From Chloroflexota bacterium (GTDB taxonomy: Bacteria; Chloroflexota; Dormibacteria; Aeolococcales; Aeolococcaceae): a stretch of DNA of 7,289 nt. The DNA lies in contig JAQBPI010000206.1 in assembly GCA_028287605.1 (NCBI GenBank), forward strand, positions 1-7,289, given 5' to 3'. How positions within the stretch are numbered: the first letter of the stretch is position 1; every line of letters begins with the position of its first letter. Both the position numbers and the translations under genes were made by a program. A model generated the notes under the pieces. It made no database searches and was not told where the DNA came from. It was given only the letters and a program-made list of their open reading frames with translations. Below, piece after piece: positions 1 to 6,426 of the stretch.

Positions 1-81
1 CTCCAGCTGCCACCGCATGCGGACGCGCCGCGCAACCCGTCGCCGCCCGCGCTGCGCCCGCGCGTCCAGCCGGGCTCGTGA
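1..81 (+). CDS. C-terminal tail of an upstream gene (partial)
   Basis: Frame 1 is open from the window edge to a TGA at 79-81 and gives 26 residues rich in proline, alanine and arginine, ending in VQPGS. Third codon positions are G or C in 24 of 26 codons, which matches the coding bias of the downstream genes; the competing frame 2 gives an implausibly arginine-rich peptide. In related secretion clusters the gene before an SCO6880-type gene is often a large polytopic membrane protein (VirB6/TrbL type), which can end in a disordered proline-rich tail. That identity is only an inference from position. Too little is visible to assign a function. Confidence 0.45.
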   Translation, partial: LQLPPHADAPRNPSPPALRPRVQPGS

Positions 82-134
82 GGGCGGCAGCAGCATGAGC
101 TTGCTCATCAGATGGGGCGGGGTGAGCGCAGGCG

Positions 135-171
135 GCTCCGCCGCCGGAGCGAGGGGGGGGACACCCCCCCT
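135..171 (+). promoter_or_regulatory. Tandem GC hairpins in the leader before the PrgI/SCO6880-like gene
   Basis: Two hairpins stand side by side. The first is a perfect 6-bp stem, GCTCCG (135-140) with CGGAGC (145-150), with a 4-base loop. The second pairs G154-160 with C164-170 around an ACA loop, and a G153-T171 wobble can extend it. The second stem ends about 7 bases before the ATG at 178, where ribosome access would be affected, and the only Shine-Dalgarno-like bases left are the weak GGA at 172-174. There is no T-tract, so a conventional terminator is unlikely. Control of translation, attenuation, or a dispersed repeat are all possible; none is shown. Confidence 0.4.
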
Positions 172-177
172 GGAAAC

Positions 178-1629
178 ATGAGCGTCGAGACGGCCGAGGG
201 GAGCGGCGCCGAGACCGCAGCCCCGCGCTTCGTCTTCCCCGCCCACCACGCCCCGGGGGTGTTCCTCGGCATCCGCTTCCCCCAGCTCGCGGTGATGATC
301 GGCGGCCTGGTGCTGGGGCTGATCAGCCTGCACTTCGTGCCCCGCGCGCTCGGGGCGGTGGTGGTCTGCGGCTGGTGCGTCGCCGCCACCGCGCTCGCCC
401 TCCTGCCGATCAACGGGCACCACGTCGACGACTGGGCGCTGATCCTCGCCGGCTACGCCACCCGCACCCGTCAGACCCGGCGCCGGGGCGACCCCCGGAG
501 CATCGCCCACGTCCTCCCCGAGGTGGCGCTGCTCACCCTGGAGCGCGGCGGCCGCCGCTACGGCGTGCTCCGCGAGCAGCAGGCCGCCGGCGAGGTGACC
601 TACTGCACGCTGATGCAGCTGGGGGCGATGCCCTTCGTGCTGCGCTCGGTGGAGGAGCGGGTGAACCAGCTCAACCGCTGGGGCCTGGTGCTCGGCAGCC
701 TGGTCCGCGAGCACTCGCCGCTCTCGCGCATCCAGCTGCTCCACCGCACCGCGCCGGGCGCCGCCCGCGACAACCGCAGCTGGTTCGCGCAACACGCCGA
801 TCCCGGGTCGCCCTTCTTCGACGAGGCGCTGGCCGAGCAGATCGACCGCCGGCCGCCGACCGAGCACGAGAACTTCGTGGTCGTCCAGGTCTCGCTCACC
901 CGCATCGGGCGGCGCCAGGCGGCGCGACGCGGCGGGGGCGACGTCGACCTCGGCGCGATGAGCATCCTCGCCGCCGAGGTCGAGCGGCTGAAGGCCGAGC
1001 TCCACGAGATCCTCCCCGGCGCGGCGGTGCTCAGCCCCGGCGGCGTCGCCGCGGTGGTGCGCAACGCCTACGATCCCGAGGCGCGGCGCTTCCACGACGG
1101 TCACGAGGTCAGCTGGGACTCGGTGAGCCCCTCCTACGAGCGCGAGGCCGCGACCCACTACGAGGCGCAGCAGTACTGCCACGTCACCTTCGCGGTGCGC
1201 CACTTCCCCCGCCTGCCGGTCGACTGCGGCTTCCAGATCCCGCTCATCCTCGAGGCCCGGGCGGCGCACTGCTACAGCATCGTGCTCCAGCCCGTGCCCC
1301 CCAGCCGGGCGCTCCGCGCCGCCGAGTCGGCGCGCACCGCCGACCTCGGCGACGCCCAGATGCGGGCGGCGCGCGGCTTCATCGAGACCGCCACCCGGCG
1401 CAACCAGCGGATGGGCATCGAGCGCCGCGAGCAGGAGCTCGCCGAGGGCCACCGCGAGTTCGTCTACGCCGGCTACATCACCGTCTCCGCGGAGAGCGCC
1501 GAGGCACTGGAGGCGGCCATCGCCGACGTCGAGGACTGCGCGCTGCGGTCGCACCTCGACCTCCAGCGGCTGGTGGGCGAGCAGGGCCCCGCCTTCACCT
1601 TCACCCTGCCGCTCTGCCGCGGCCTGTGA
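178..1629 (+). CDS. SCO6880-family type IV secretion protein: PrgI-like membrane N-terminus plus cytoplasmic domain
   Basis: This 483-residue protein is a probable inner-membrane component of a Gram-positive type conjugation/type IV secretion system. Residues about 27-35 (PGVFLGIRF) lead into two adjacent hydrophobic helices, about 36-55 and 56-77, the PrgI layout. The remaining 400 residues are soluble and lack a Walker A motif. The C-terminus (FTFTLPLCRGL) matches the way SCO6880-family proteins end as I know them. The soluble part probably corresponds to the N-terminal, non-ATPase region of VirB4, with the ATPase supplied by the next gene; this is inference. The ATG at 178 is preferred because it gives the usual short N-terminus; an in-frame ATG at 112 would add 22 arginine/glycine-rich residues encoded by the hairpin leader. 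The start has only a weak upstream GGA. The TGA stop overlaps the next ATG by one base (TGATG). Confidence 0.8.
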   Translation: MSVETAEGSGAETAAPRFVFPAHHAPGVFLGIRFPQLAVMIGGLVLGLISLHFVPRALGAVVVCGWCVAATALALLPINGHHVDDWALILAGYATRTRQTRRRGDPRSIAHVLPEVALLTLERGGRRYGVLREQQAAGEVTYCTLMQLGAMPFVLRSVEERVNQLNRWGLVLGSLVREHSPLSRIQLLHRTAPGAARDNRSWFAQHADPGSPFFDEALAEQIDRRPPTEHENFVVVQVSLTRIGRRQAARRGGGDVDLGAMSILAAEVERLKAELHEILPGAAVLSPGGVAAVVRNAYDPEARRFHDGHEVSWDSVSPSYEREAATHYEAQQYCHVTFAVRHFPRLPVDCGFQIPLILEARAAHCYSIVLQPVPPSRALRAAESARTADLGDAQMRAARGFIETATRRNQRMGIERREQELAEGHREFVYAGYITVSAESAEALEAAIADVEDCALRSHLDLQRLVGEQGPAFTFTLPLCRGL

Positions 1630-2870
1630 TGGGCGCGTTCTCCACCGGGGTGCCCCCGCCGCGCCGGGTCGCGCACCGCGCCACCACCGCGAGCCTGCAG
1701 GCGCTGCTCCCCTTCATCGCGGAGTCGAGCCTGGGCTCGGCCGGGGTGTACATCGGCACCGACGCCTTCAGCCGCTCCCCCTTCTACTACGACCCCATCC
1801 GCATGTACCTCGACGGGGTCATCGGCGACCCCAACATCCTGGTCATCGGCCGGCTCGGCTACGGCAAGTCGGCGCTGATGAAGGCGCTCTCGCGGCGGCT
1901 CAACGTGGTCGGCTACTCGACCATCTACCTCGACCCCAAGGGCGAGACCACGCCGCTGGCGGGCGCCTTCGGGGTCGAGCCGCTGCGGCTCGCCGCGGGC
2001 GGCGCGCTGCGCCTCAACCCGCTGGACGAGAAGCTGGCCTCGGCCACCGGCCTCGACCCCACCCGCGAGCGCGAGCTGCTGATGCGCGCGGTGCTCCCGG
2101 TGATGCTGGAGCGCCCGCTCAGGCCCGCCGAGCTGCGCATCGTCAGCGAGGTGGTCCGCGAGGTGGTCGAGAGCTGCCCGCAGCCGACGCTGCGCGACGT
2201 CCACGCCGGGCTCGCCGCCCGCGGCGCGGTCACCTGCGACCCGGCCGACGCGCTCTGGGACTACATCCACGGGCCCGCGGGTGCCCTCTTCGACGCGCCG
2301 ACCTCGGCCGGGGTCGACCTCAACGCCCCGCTGCTCGCCCTCAACCTCCGGCGGCTGACCCAGACCCTCACCGCCGAGAAGCAGCGGCTGGTCACCCTCG
2401 CGCTGGCGGCCGCCTGGCTCTTCGCCATCGTCTCGCGGCGCCGCGGCTACAAGCTCTTCGTCGCCGACGAGGCCTGGTTCATGCTCCGCCACCGGGCCGC
2501 GGCCGAGTGGTTCCAGGCCCAGTGGAAGCTGTGCCGGGCGACCTCGACGGCCAACGTCGCCGTGCTCCACCGGCTCAGCGACCTAGAGGCCGCCGACGGC
2601 ACCATGGCCAGCGTCCGCGGGCTGCTCTCCGACTGTGCCACCAAGGTGATCTTCAACCAGGAGCCGGGAGAGATCCCCCTGCTCCAGAAGCACCTCGGGC
2701 TCAGCTCCACCGAGGTCGAGTACGTCCGCAGCCTGGGCCGCGCCTGGGCGCTGTGGCGGGTCGGCGAGCGCTCCTTCGTGGTCAAGCTCGACGTGCAGCC
2801 GGCGGAGTGGGCGATCGTCGACACCGACGGGGCGATGCGCGGCGAGGTGCTCGACGGGCCGGAGGACTGA
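1629..2870 (+). CDS. VirB4/TraC-like type IV secretion ATPase (ATPase domain only)
   Basis: This 413-residue cytoplasmic motor ATPase is predicted to energise substrate transfer or assembly of the secretion channel. The Walker A motif is GRLGYGKS at residues 74-81 (K80, S81). The Walker B is KLFVADEAW at 275-283, with D280 and E281. Between them lies a variable, mostly helical insert, and the C-terminal part (about 330-400) has the beta-rich pattern usual in VirB4-type ATPases, including IFNQEPGE and FVVKLDVQPAEW. Classical VirB4 proteins are roughly twice this long; here the N-terminal domain is absent and probably resides in the preceding gene. The start ATG at 1629 overlaps that gene's stop, and no strong ribosome site is visible, so translation is likely coupled. 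The stop overlaps the next start in the same TGATG manner. A TraD-type coupling ATPase is an alternative, but the neighbours favour VirB4. Confidence 0.85.
   Translation: MGAFSTGVPPPRRVAHRATTASLQALLPFIAESSLGSAGVYIGTDAFSRSPFYYDPIRMYLDGVIGDPNILVIGRLGYGKSALMKALSRRLNVVGYSTIYLDPKGETTPLAGAFGVEPLRLAAGGALRLNPLDEKLASATGLDPTRERELLMRAVLPVMLERPLRPAELRIVSEVVREVVESCPQPTLRDVHAGLAARGAVTCDPADALWDYIHGPAGALFDAPTSAGVDLNAPLLALNLRRLTQTLTAEKQRLVTLALAAAWLFAIVSRRRGYKLFVADEAWFMLRHRAAAEWFQAQWKLCRATSTANVAVLHRLSDLEAADGTMASVRGLLSDCATKVIFNQEPGEIPLLQKHLGLSSTEVEYVRSLGRAWALWRVGERSFVVKLDVQPAEWAIVDTDGAMRGEVLDGPED
2861..2865 (+). promoter_or_regulatory. Ribosome binding site GGAGG for the cell-wall hydrolase gene
   Basis: A full GGAGG lies inside the last codons of the ATPase gene, four bases before the ATG at 2870. 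It supports that start over any other in-frame start and is the best ribosome site among the three secretion genes. The spacing is slightly short, which fits reinitiation at the overlapping TGATG. Confidence 0.6.
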
Positions 2871-3826
2871 TGCGGCGGCGCAGGAAGAACGGCGTCCGCC
2901 GGGCGGTGATGCTGCTGATGCTGGTCTCCGGCCTGGGGGTGACCGGCATCGCCCTGATGGCCGCCTACGACGACGCCCGCAGCACCGCCGCCGGGGTCGA
3001 CGTCAGCGGCGGCCCGCCCCACAACCCGCTGCCCCCGCCGCTGATGCTCGCCCACTTCCAGCACGCCGCCGACGCCCACCACGTCCCCCTCAGCCTGCTG
3101 CTCGCCGTCGCCGCCACGGAGAGCGGCTACAACGCCGACGCCCGCAGCTCGGCGGGGGCGCTCGGGGTGATGCAGATGATGCCCGCCACCTTCGCCGCCT
3201 ACGCCCCGGCGGGCGCCCAGGCCGCGGACATCTGGAACCCGGCGGTCGAGATCGACGCCGCCGCGGCGATGCTCGCCGCCGACGGGGTGGCCGCCGGTGA
3301 CCCGGCCCGGGCGCTGCTCGCCTACAACCACGACTCCGCCTACGTCGCCCAGGTGCGGGCCCGGCAGGCCGCCTACCAGGACTGGCTCGACTACGGACAG
3401 CCCGGGCCCAACGCCACCCTCCCCTGGCCGGTGACCGCCGGCATCACCCAGCCCTTCGGCTGCACCGGCGTCGGCCTCGAGCCCTCCCGTGGCGGCTGCC
3501 CCCACTTCCACACCGGCGTCGACCTCGGCGTCCCCAGCGGCACCGCCGTCGGCGCCGCCTGCCCCGGCACCGTCATCCGGGCGGTCGACGGCGCCACCGG
3601 CTTCGGCGTCTACGTGGTGATCTCCTGCGACCTGCCGGGGGTCGACTACAGCACCCTCTACGGGCACTTCTCCCGCCGCATGGTCGAGCTCGGCGACCGG
3701 GTGGCGCTGGGACAGGTGATCGGCTACTCCGGCTCCACCGGCAACTCCTCCGGCCCCCATCTCCACTTCGAGGTGGACACCGCCAGCGGCCCCGCCGACC
3801 CCATGAAGTATTTGACGCCTCCGTGA
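2870..3826 (+). CDS. Membrane-anchored bifunctional peptidoglycan hydrolase: SLT transglycosylase plus M23 peptidase
   Basis: This 318-residue VirB1/TcpG-like enzyme probably opens the cell wall for the secretion channel. An arginine-rich start (MRRRRKNGVRR) and one hydrophobic helix (about 11-32) form a signal anchor, placing the rest outside the membrane. Residues about 55-170 are an SLT-type lytic transglycosylase domain: E84 in ATESGYN is the expected catalytic acid, followed by GALGVMQMMP (97-106) and AYNH (151-154). Residues about 185-316 are an M23/LytM metallopeptidase domain: H214-x3-D218 and H299 are the expected zinc ligands, with H266 (YGH) and H297 (HLH) as catalytic histidines. 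All key residues of both domains are present. Four cysteines (C198, C210, C231, C253) may form disulphides. Many Gram-positive secretion hydrolases pair SLT with NlpC/P60 or CHAP; M23 is the partner here. It is the last gene of the visible cluster. Confidence 0.88.
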   Translation: MRRRRKNGVRRAVMLLMLVSGLGVTGIALMAAYDDARSTAAGVDVSGGPPHNPLPPPLMLAHFQHAADAHHVPLSLLLAVAATESGYNADARSSAGALGVMQMMPATFAAYAPAGAQAADIWNPAVEIDAAAAMLAADGVAAGDPARALLAYNHDSAYVAQVRARQAAYQDWLDYGQPGPNATLPWPVTAGITQPFGCTGVGLEPSRGGCPHFHTGVDLGVPSGTAVGAACPGTVIRAVDGATGFGVYVVISCDLPGVDYSTLYGHFSRRMVELGDRVALGQVIGYSGSTGNSSGPHLHFEVDTASGPADPMKYLTPP

Positions 3827-3896
3827 GGGCGCCTCGCTCGTGACCGGTTTGTCCTTCGTCGGCGGGGTGGCCGGCACGCGCGGGTTCCGGCTCTTG

Positions 3897-3937
3897 GTCG
3901 GGGCGCGGAGGCCTTCGGCCGTCCGCCGCGCCCCGAC
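3897..3937 (+). terminator. Terminator-like long hairpin after the secretion genes
   Basis: Bases 3897-3908 pair perfectly over 12 positions with 3926-3937, and a small inner stem, GGCC (3910-3913) with GGCC (3917-3920), lies inside. The structure starts 70 bases after the hydrolase stop codon in a convergent intergenic region. No T-tract follows, so it would be a U-poor, actinobacterial-style terminator or a barrier protecting the mRNA 3' end. The symmetry allows it to act in both directions. Confidence 0.5.
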
Positions 3938-3957
3938 TCATCGGCCGCCACGTGGAC

Positions 3958-3971
3958 GGACGGTTTCGTCC
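3958..3971 (+). other. Short stem-loop, GGACG/CGTCC
   Basis: A perfect 5-bp stem, GGACG (3958-3962) with CGTCC (3967-3971), closes a GTTT loop 20 bases beyond the larger hairpin. Two T residues follow, then the sequence turns GC-rich again. It may be a minor part of the same termination region. In the rest of 3827-4048 I see no gene, promoter or repeat that I can support. Confidence 0.3.
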
Positions 3972-4048
3972 TTGGGCTGCTCCGGGCGGCCCTCAGCTTT
4001 CGCCTCCACCCGCGCGTGCCGTCCGCCCCTCCCGTCAGCCGCAGATCA

Positions 4049-4241
4049 CGGCTCGCATGGGCCGAGATACACGGCCGGGTGGATGAACGCTCTCAGCACA
4101 TGCGAGCCGGGATCGACGGCGTGTCGCTCCCCCGCAGCGGGGGGATGCGGGACACCATGCCGGAGCGAGTTCCGCAGGCCACCGCAGGGCGAAGCCCGGA
4201 GGAGGCCGAGGACTGTCTGAGCATCCGGCGTGGTGTCCCGC
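4049..4241 (+). ncRNA. Candidate structured non-coding RNA, possibly raiA-motif-like; strand and ends uncertain
   Basis: About 190 bases between convergent genes contain several nested helices. (1) 4049-4059 pairs perfectly with 4099-4109 (11 bp). (2) Inside it, GGCCG (4060-4064) pairs with CGGCC (4072-4076). (3) 4128-4133 pairs with 4140-4145, a C-run/G-run hairpin. (4) 4147-4163 pairs with 4225-4241, 16 of 17 positions exact and the other a G-U wobble. (5) Inside that, GGGC (4187-4190) pairs with GCCC (4194-4197). The least paired stretches, such as GGATGAACGC (4081-4090) and GAGGACTGTCTGAGC (4208-4222), read like conserved RNA cores rather than protein code. From memory they recall the large raiA-type RNA of Firmicutes and Actinobacteria; this is a hypothesis. 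The plus strand is chosen for that resemblance and because it avoids the signalling operon's 3' end. No promoter was recognised. A complex 3' UTR/terminator or a mobile inverted-repeat element are alternatives. Confidence 0.5.
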
Positions 4242-4258
4242 GTCACCCCGCGTTCGGG

Positions 4259-6424
4259 CTAGCGACTCACAGGACGGAGCAGCCCGAGCGAGGCCGCCGA
4301 CCACGGGGGGCAGCCGAGGCGCTCGGCCGACAGGGGCCGCGAGAAGAAGTACCCCTGGCCCGCGTCGATGCCCAGCGCCCGGACGTAGTCGAGCTGCTCG
4401 GCGGTCTCGATCCCCTCCGCGACGGTGGCGACGTCGAGGGTGTCGAGGAGCCGGACGATCGCCAGGGTCAGCGAGCGATCGTCCACGCAGCTGGCGAGCC
4501 CGGCGACGAACATGCGGTCGATCTTCACGATGTCGAGGGGCAGCTTGCGCAGGTACGCGAGCGAGGAGTAGCCGGCGCCGAAGTCGTCCATGGCGATGCG
4601 GACGCCGAGCCTGCGCAGCGCGTCGAGGCGCTCGCTGACCGCCTCCATGTCGTCGACGAGGACGCTCTCGGTCACCTCCAGGGTGAGGCTCGAGGCCTGG
4701 AGGCCGGTGGCCGCCAGCACATCGGTGACGGTGTTCTCGAACCCCGGCTCGCGCAGCTGCCGCGACGAGACGTTGACGGCGACGCTCAGGTGCGGCCCGT
4801 CCGGGTCCGCCGAGCGCCACCGGCACAGCTGCCGGCAGGCGGTCTCCAGCACCCAGCGTCCCACCGGCACGATCAGCCCGGTCTCCTCGGCGAGCGGGAT
4901 GAACTCACCGGGGAGCACCATTCCGTGGGCGGGATGCCGCCAGCGCACCAGCGCCTCCACGGTCTCCACCGCCCCGGTCGCGAGCGACACCACCGGCTGG
5001 TACTCGAGGACCAGCTCGTCGCGTTCCAGCGCGCGGCGCAGCTGGCTCCCCAGCTCGAGGCGGCGCACCGTGCCCCGATGCATCGCCGGCTCGAAGAGCT
5101 CGGCGCGCCCCTTGCCGCGCATCTTCGCTGCGTACATGGCGATGTCCGCGTCGCGCAGCAGCGCGTCGCCGTCGGCGGCGGCGTCGGTGGTCACCGCGAT
5201 GCCGATGCTGGCACCGACGAAGACCTCCTTGCCGGCGACGCTGAAGGGGGCGCGGAGCTCCTCGAGGATGCGCTCGGCGACGGCCACCGCCTCCTCCGCC
5301 GCGGTGTCCTCGAGGAGGACGGCGAACTCGTCGCCGCCGAGGTGGGCGGGGGTGTCGCCGGGACGCAGGCACGCGGTCAGCCGCTCGGAGACGCCGACGA
5401 GGACGCGATCACCGGCGGGATGGCCGAGGGTGTCGTTGACCGCCTTGAAACCGTCGAGGTCGATGGCGAGCACCGCCAGCGGCGTGGGGTCGCGCAGGCA
5501 CCGCGCGATGGCGTGCTCCGCCCGGTCGCGCCAGAGCGCCCGGTTGGCGAGCCCGGTGAGCGGGTCGTGGAACGCCTGGTGCCGCAGCTGCTCCTCGAGC
5601 GCGGTGCGCTCGGTGATGTCCTGGGCGAGGACGAGCGTCGCCGGGCGCCCGGAGAACTCGTGGGAGCGCACCGTCACCTCCACCTGGATGAGGCGCCCGT
5701 CCTTGAGGCGGTGCTGGATGCGGTCGACGACCCGCTCCCCCTGCTCCATGCGCTGCATCGCCGCGGCCAGCCTGGCGCTCTCGGCCGGCCAGCGGAGGTC
5801 GGTGACGCGCATCGTCAGGAACTGGTCGCGCGAGTATCCGTAGAGGTCGACGGCGGCGTCGTTGACGGCGAGGAAGTCGAAGGTGTCCCGATCGGTCACC
5901 CACATGGGATGCGGGTTGTTGGCGAACAGCAGGCGGAAGGTGCGCTCGCTCTCGAGCAGCGCCTCCTGCGCCCGGGCCATGACAGCGCGCAGCGTCCGCT
6001 CGCTCTCCAGGGTGCGCAGTGTCCGCAGCGTGAGCACGAGGCAGCGCGCCATGGCGCGGAGCAGCGCGGACTCCTCGGCGTCGAAGCCGCCGTCACCCGA
6101 GCGTCCGATGATCAGGTGCGAGGCGGGGTCGTCGTCGACCCGGAGGACCAGCACCCGGCAGGCGCCCGCGCCGGCGACGTCGATCGTGGCCCGGGGGCGT
6201 TCGGCGAGCGCGACCAGATCGGCCTCCGGAGCCTCGCCCTCGGCGAAGCCGACCGCCGTGGCCAGCCGGCCTCCGCGGACCATCGCGCCGACCTCGGCCT
6301 CCACGGCCTCCGCAGCCCACTCCACGGCGCAGCGGATCGCCGACGCCTCGTCCTCGTACGCGGACACGGCTTCCAGGAACTCGGCCAGTTGCTGGGTCGA
6401 CCAGCCGCTCGACGGGGAGATCAA
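4259..6424 (-). CDS. GAF-like/PAS/GGDEF/EAL cyclic di-GMP signalling protein
   Basis: A 721-residue cytoplasmic, sensor-linked enzyme that may both make and degrade cyclic di-GMP. Residues about 10-135 form a GAF-like sensor, followed by a helical linker (about 135-160) and a PAS domain (about 160-275). The GGDEF domain spans about 283-445, with an intact GGDEF motif at 363-367 and an RxxD inhibitory site (RPGD, 354-357) at the canonical spacing. The EAL domain spans about 455-710, with EALVRW (490-495), N551, E583/E586, DDFGAGYSSL (613-622), K634, E670-E673 and Q690 all in place. Both activities therefore look possible; which dominates cannot be told. There is no transmembrane segment. The start is the TTG at 6424, two bases after the stop of the FIST gene; no clear ribosome site precedes it, suggesting translational coupling. 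A GTG at 6367 (GGAA upstream) is an alternative that would trim 19 residues. The stop is TAG at 4261-4259. Confidence 0.9.
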   Translation of the reverse strand: MISPSSGWSTQQLAEFLEAVSAYEDEASAIRCAVEWAAEAVEAEVGAMVRGGRLATAVGFAEGEAPEADLVALAERPRATIDVAGAGACRVLVLRVDDDPASHLIIGRSGDGGFDAEESALLRAMARCLVLTLRTLRTLESERTLRAVMARAQEALLESERTFRLLFANNPHPMWVTDRDTFDFLAVNDAAVDLYGYSRDQFLTMRVTDLRWPAESARLAAAMQRMEQGERVVDRIQHRLKDGRLIQVEVTVRSHEFSGRPATLVLAQDITERTALEEQLRHQAFHDPLTGLANRALWRDRAEHAIARCLRDPTPLAVLAIDLDGFKAVNDTLGHPAGDRVLVGVSERLTACLRPGDTPAHLGGDEFAVLLEDTAAEEAVAVAERILEELRAPFSVAGKEVFVGASIGIAVTTDAAADGDALLRDADIAMYAAKMRGKGRAELFEPAMHRGTVRRLELGSQLRRALERDELVLEYQPVVSLATGAVETVEALVRWRHPAHGMVLPGEFIPLAEETGLIVPVGRWVLETACRQLCRWRSADPDGPHLSVAVNVSSRQLREPGFENTVTDVLAATGLQASSLTLEVTESVLVDDMEAVSERLDALRRLGVRIAMDDFGAGYSSLAYLRKLPLDIVKIDRMFVAGLASCVDDRSLTLAIVRLLDTLDVATVAEGIETAEQLDYVRALGIDAGQGYFFSRPLSAERLGCPPWSAASLGLLRPVSR

Positions 6425-6426
6425 CG

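Noticed and set aside
112..177. N-terminal extension of the PrgI/SCO6880-like gene from the ATG at 112
   Set aside because: It would add 22 arginine/glycine-rich residues encoded by the two hairpins and homopolymer runs. The ATG at 178 gives an N-terminus of normal length for the family. It is kept only as an alternative in the phase-variation finding.
3812..3840. TTGACG at 3812-3817 as a -35 promoter box for the downstream RNA candidate
   Set aside because: It lies inside the last codons of the hydrolase gene and has no -10-like hexamer at 16-18 bases; the expected position reads CGCTCG.
2447..3877. Long open frame on the minus strand opposite the secretion genes
   Set aside because: It has a highly repetitive glycine/valine/alanine/histidine composition typical of an antisense shadow in GC-rich DNA, and it lies opposite well-supported ATPase and hydrolase genes. 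It has no recognisable domain.
3935..3971. Hammerhead-ribozyme-like words on the minus strand: GGACGAAAC followed by CGATGAGTC
   Set aside because: The required CUGANGA core has C in place of the essential U, and the order would require a form open at stem II whose stems II and III cannot be drawn with more than about three pairs. No properly placed cleavage triplet follows a stem III. The words are explained by the simple hairpin at 3958-3971 and part of the hairpin at 3897-3937.
4049..4258. tRNA, CRISPR array, insertion sequence or attachment site in the intergenic region
   Set aside because: There is no cloverleaf with a TTC-loop signature, no regularly spaced direct repeats, no transposase frame and no target-site duplication. 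The inverted repeats fit RNA helices better than transposon ends, though a small non-autonomous element is not excluded.
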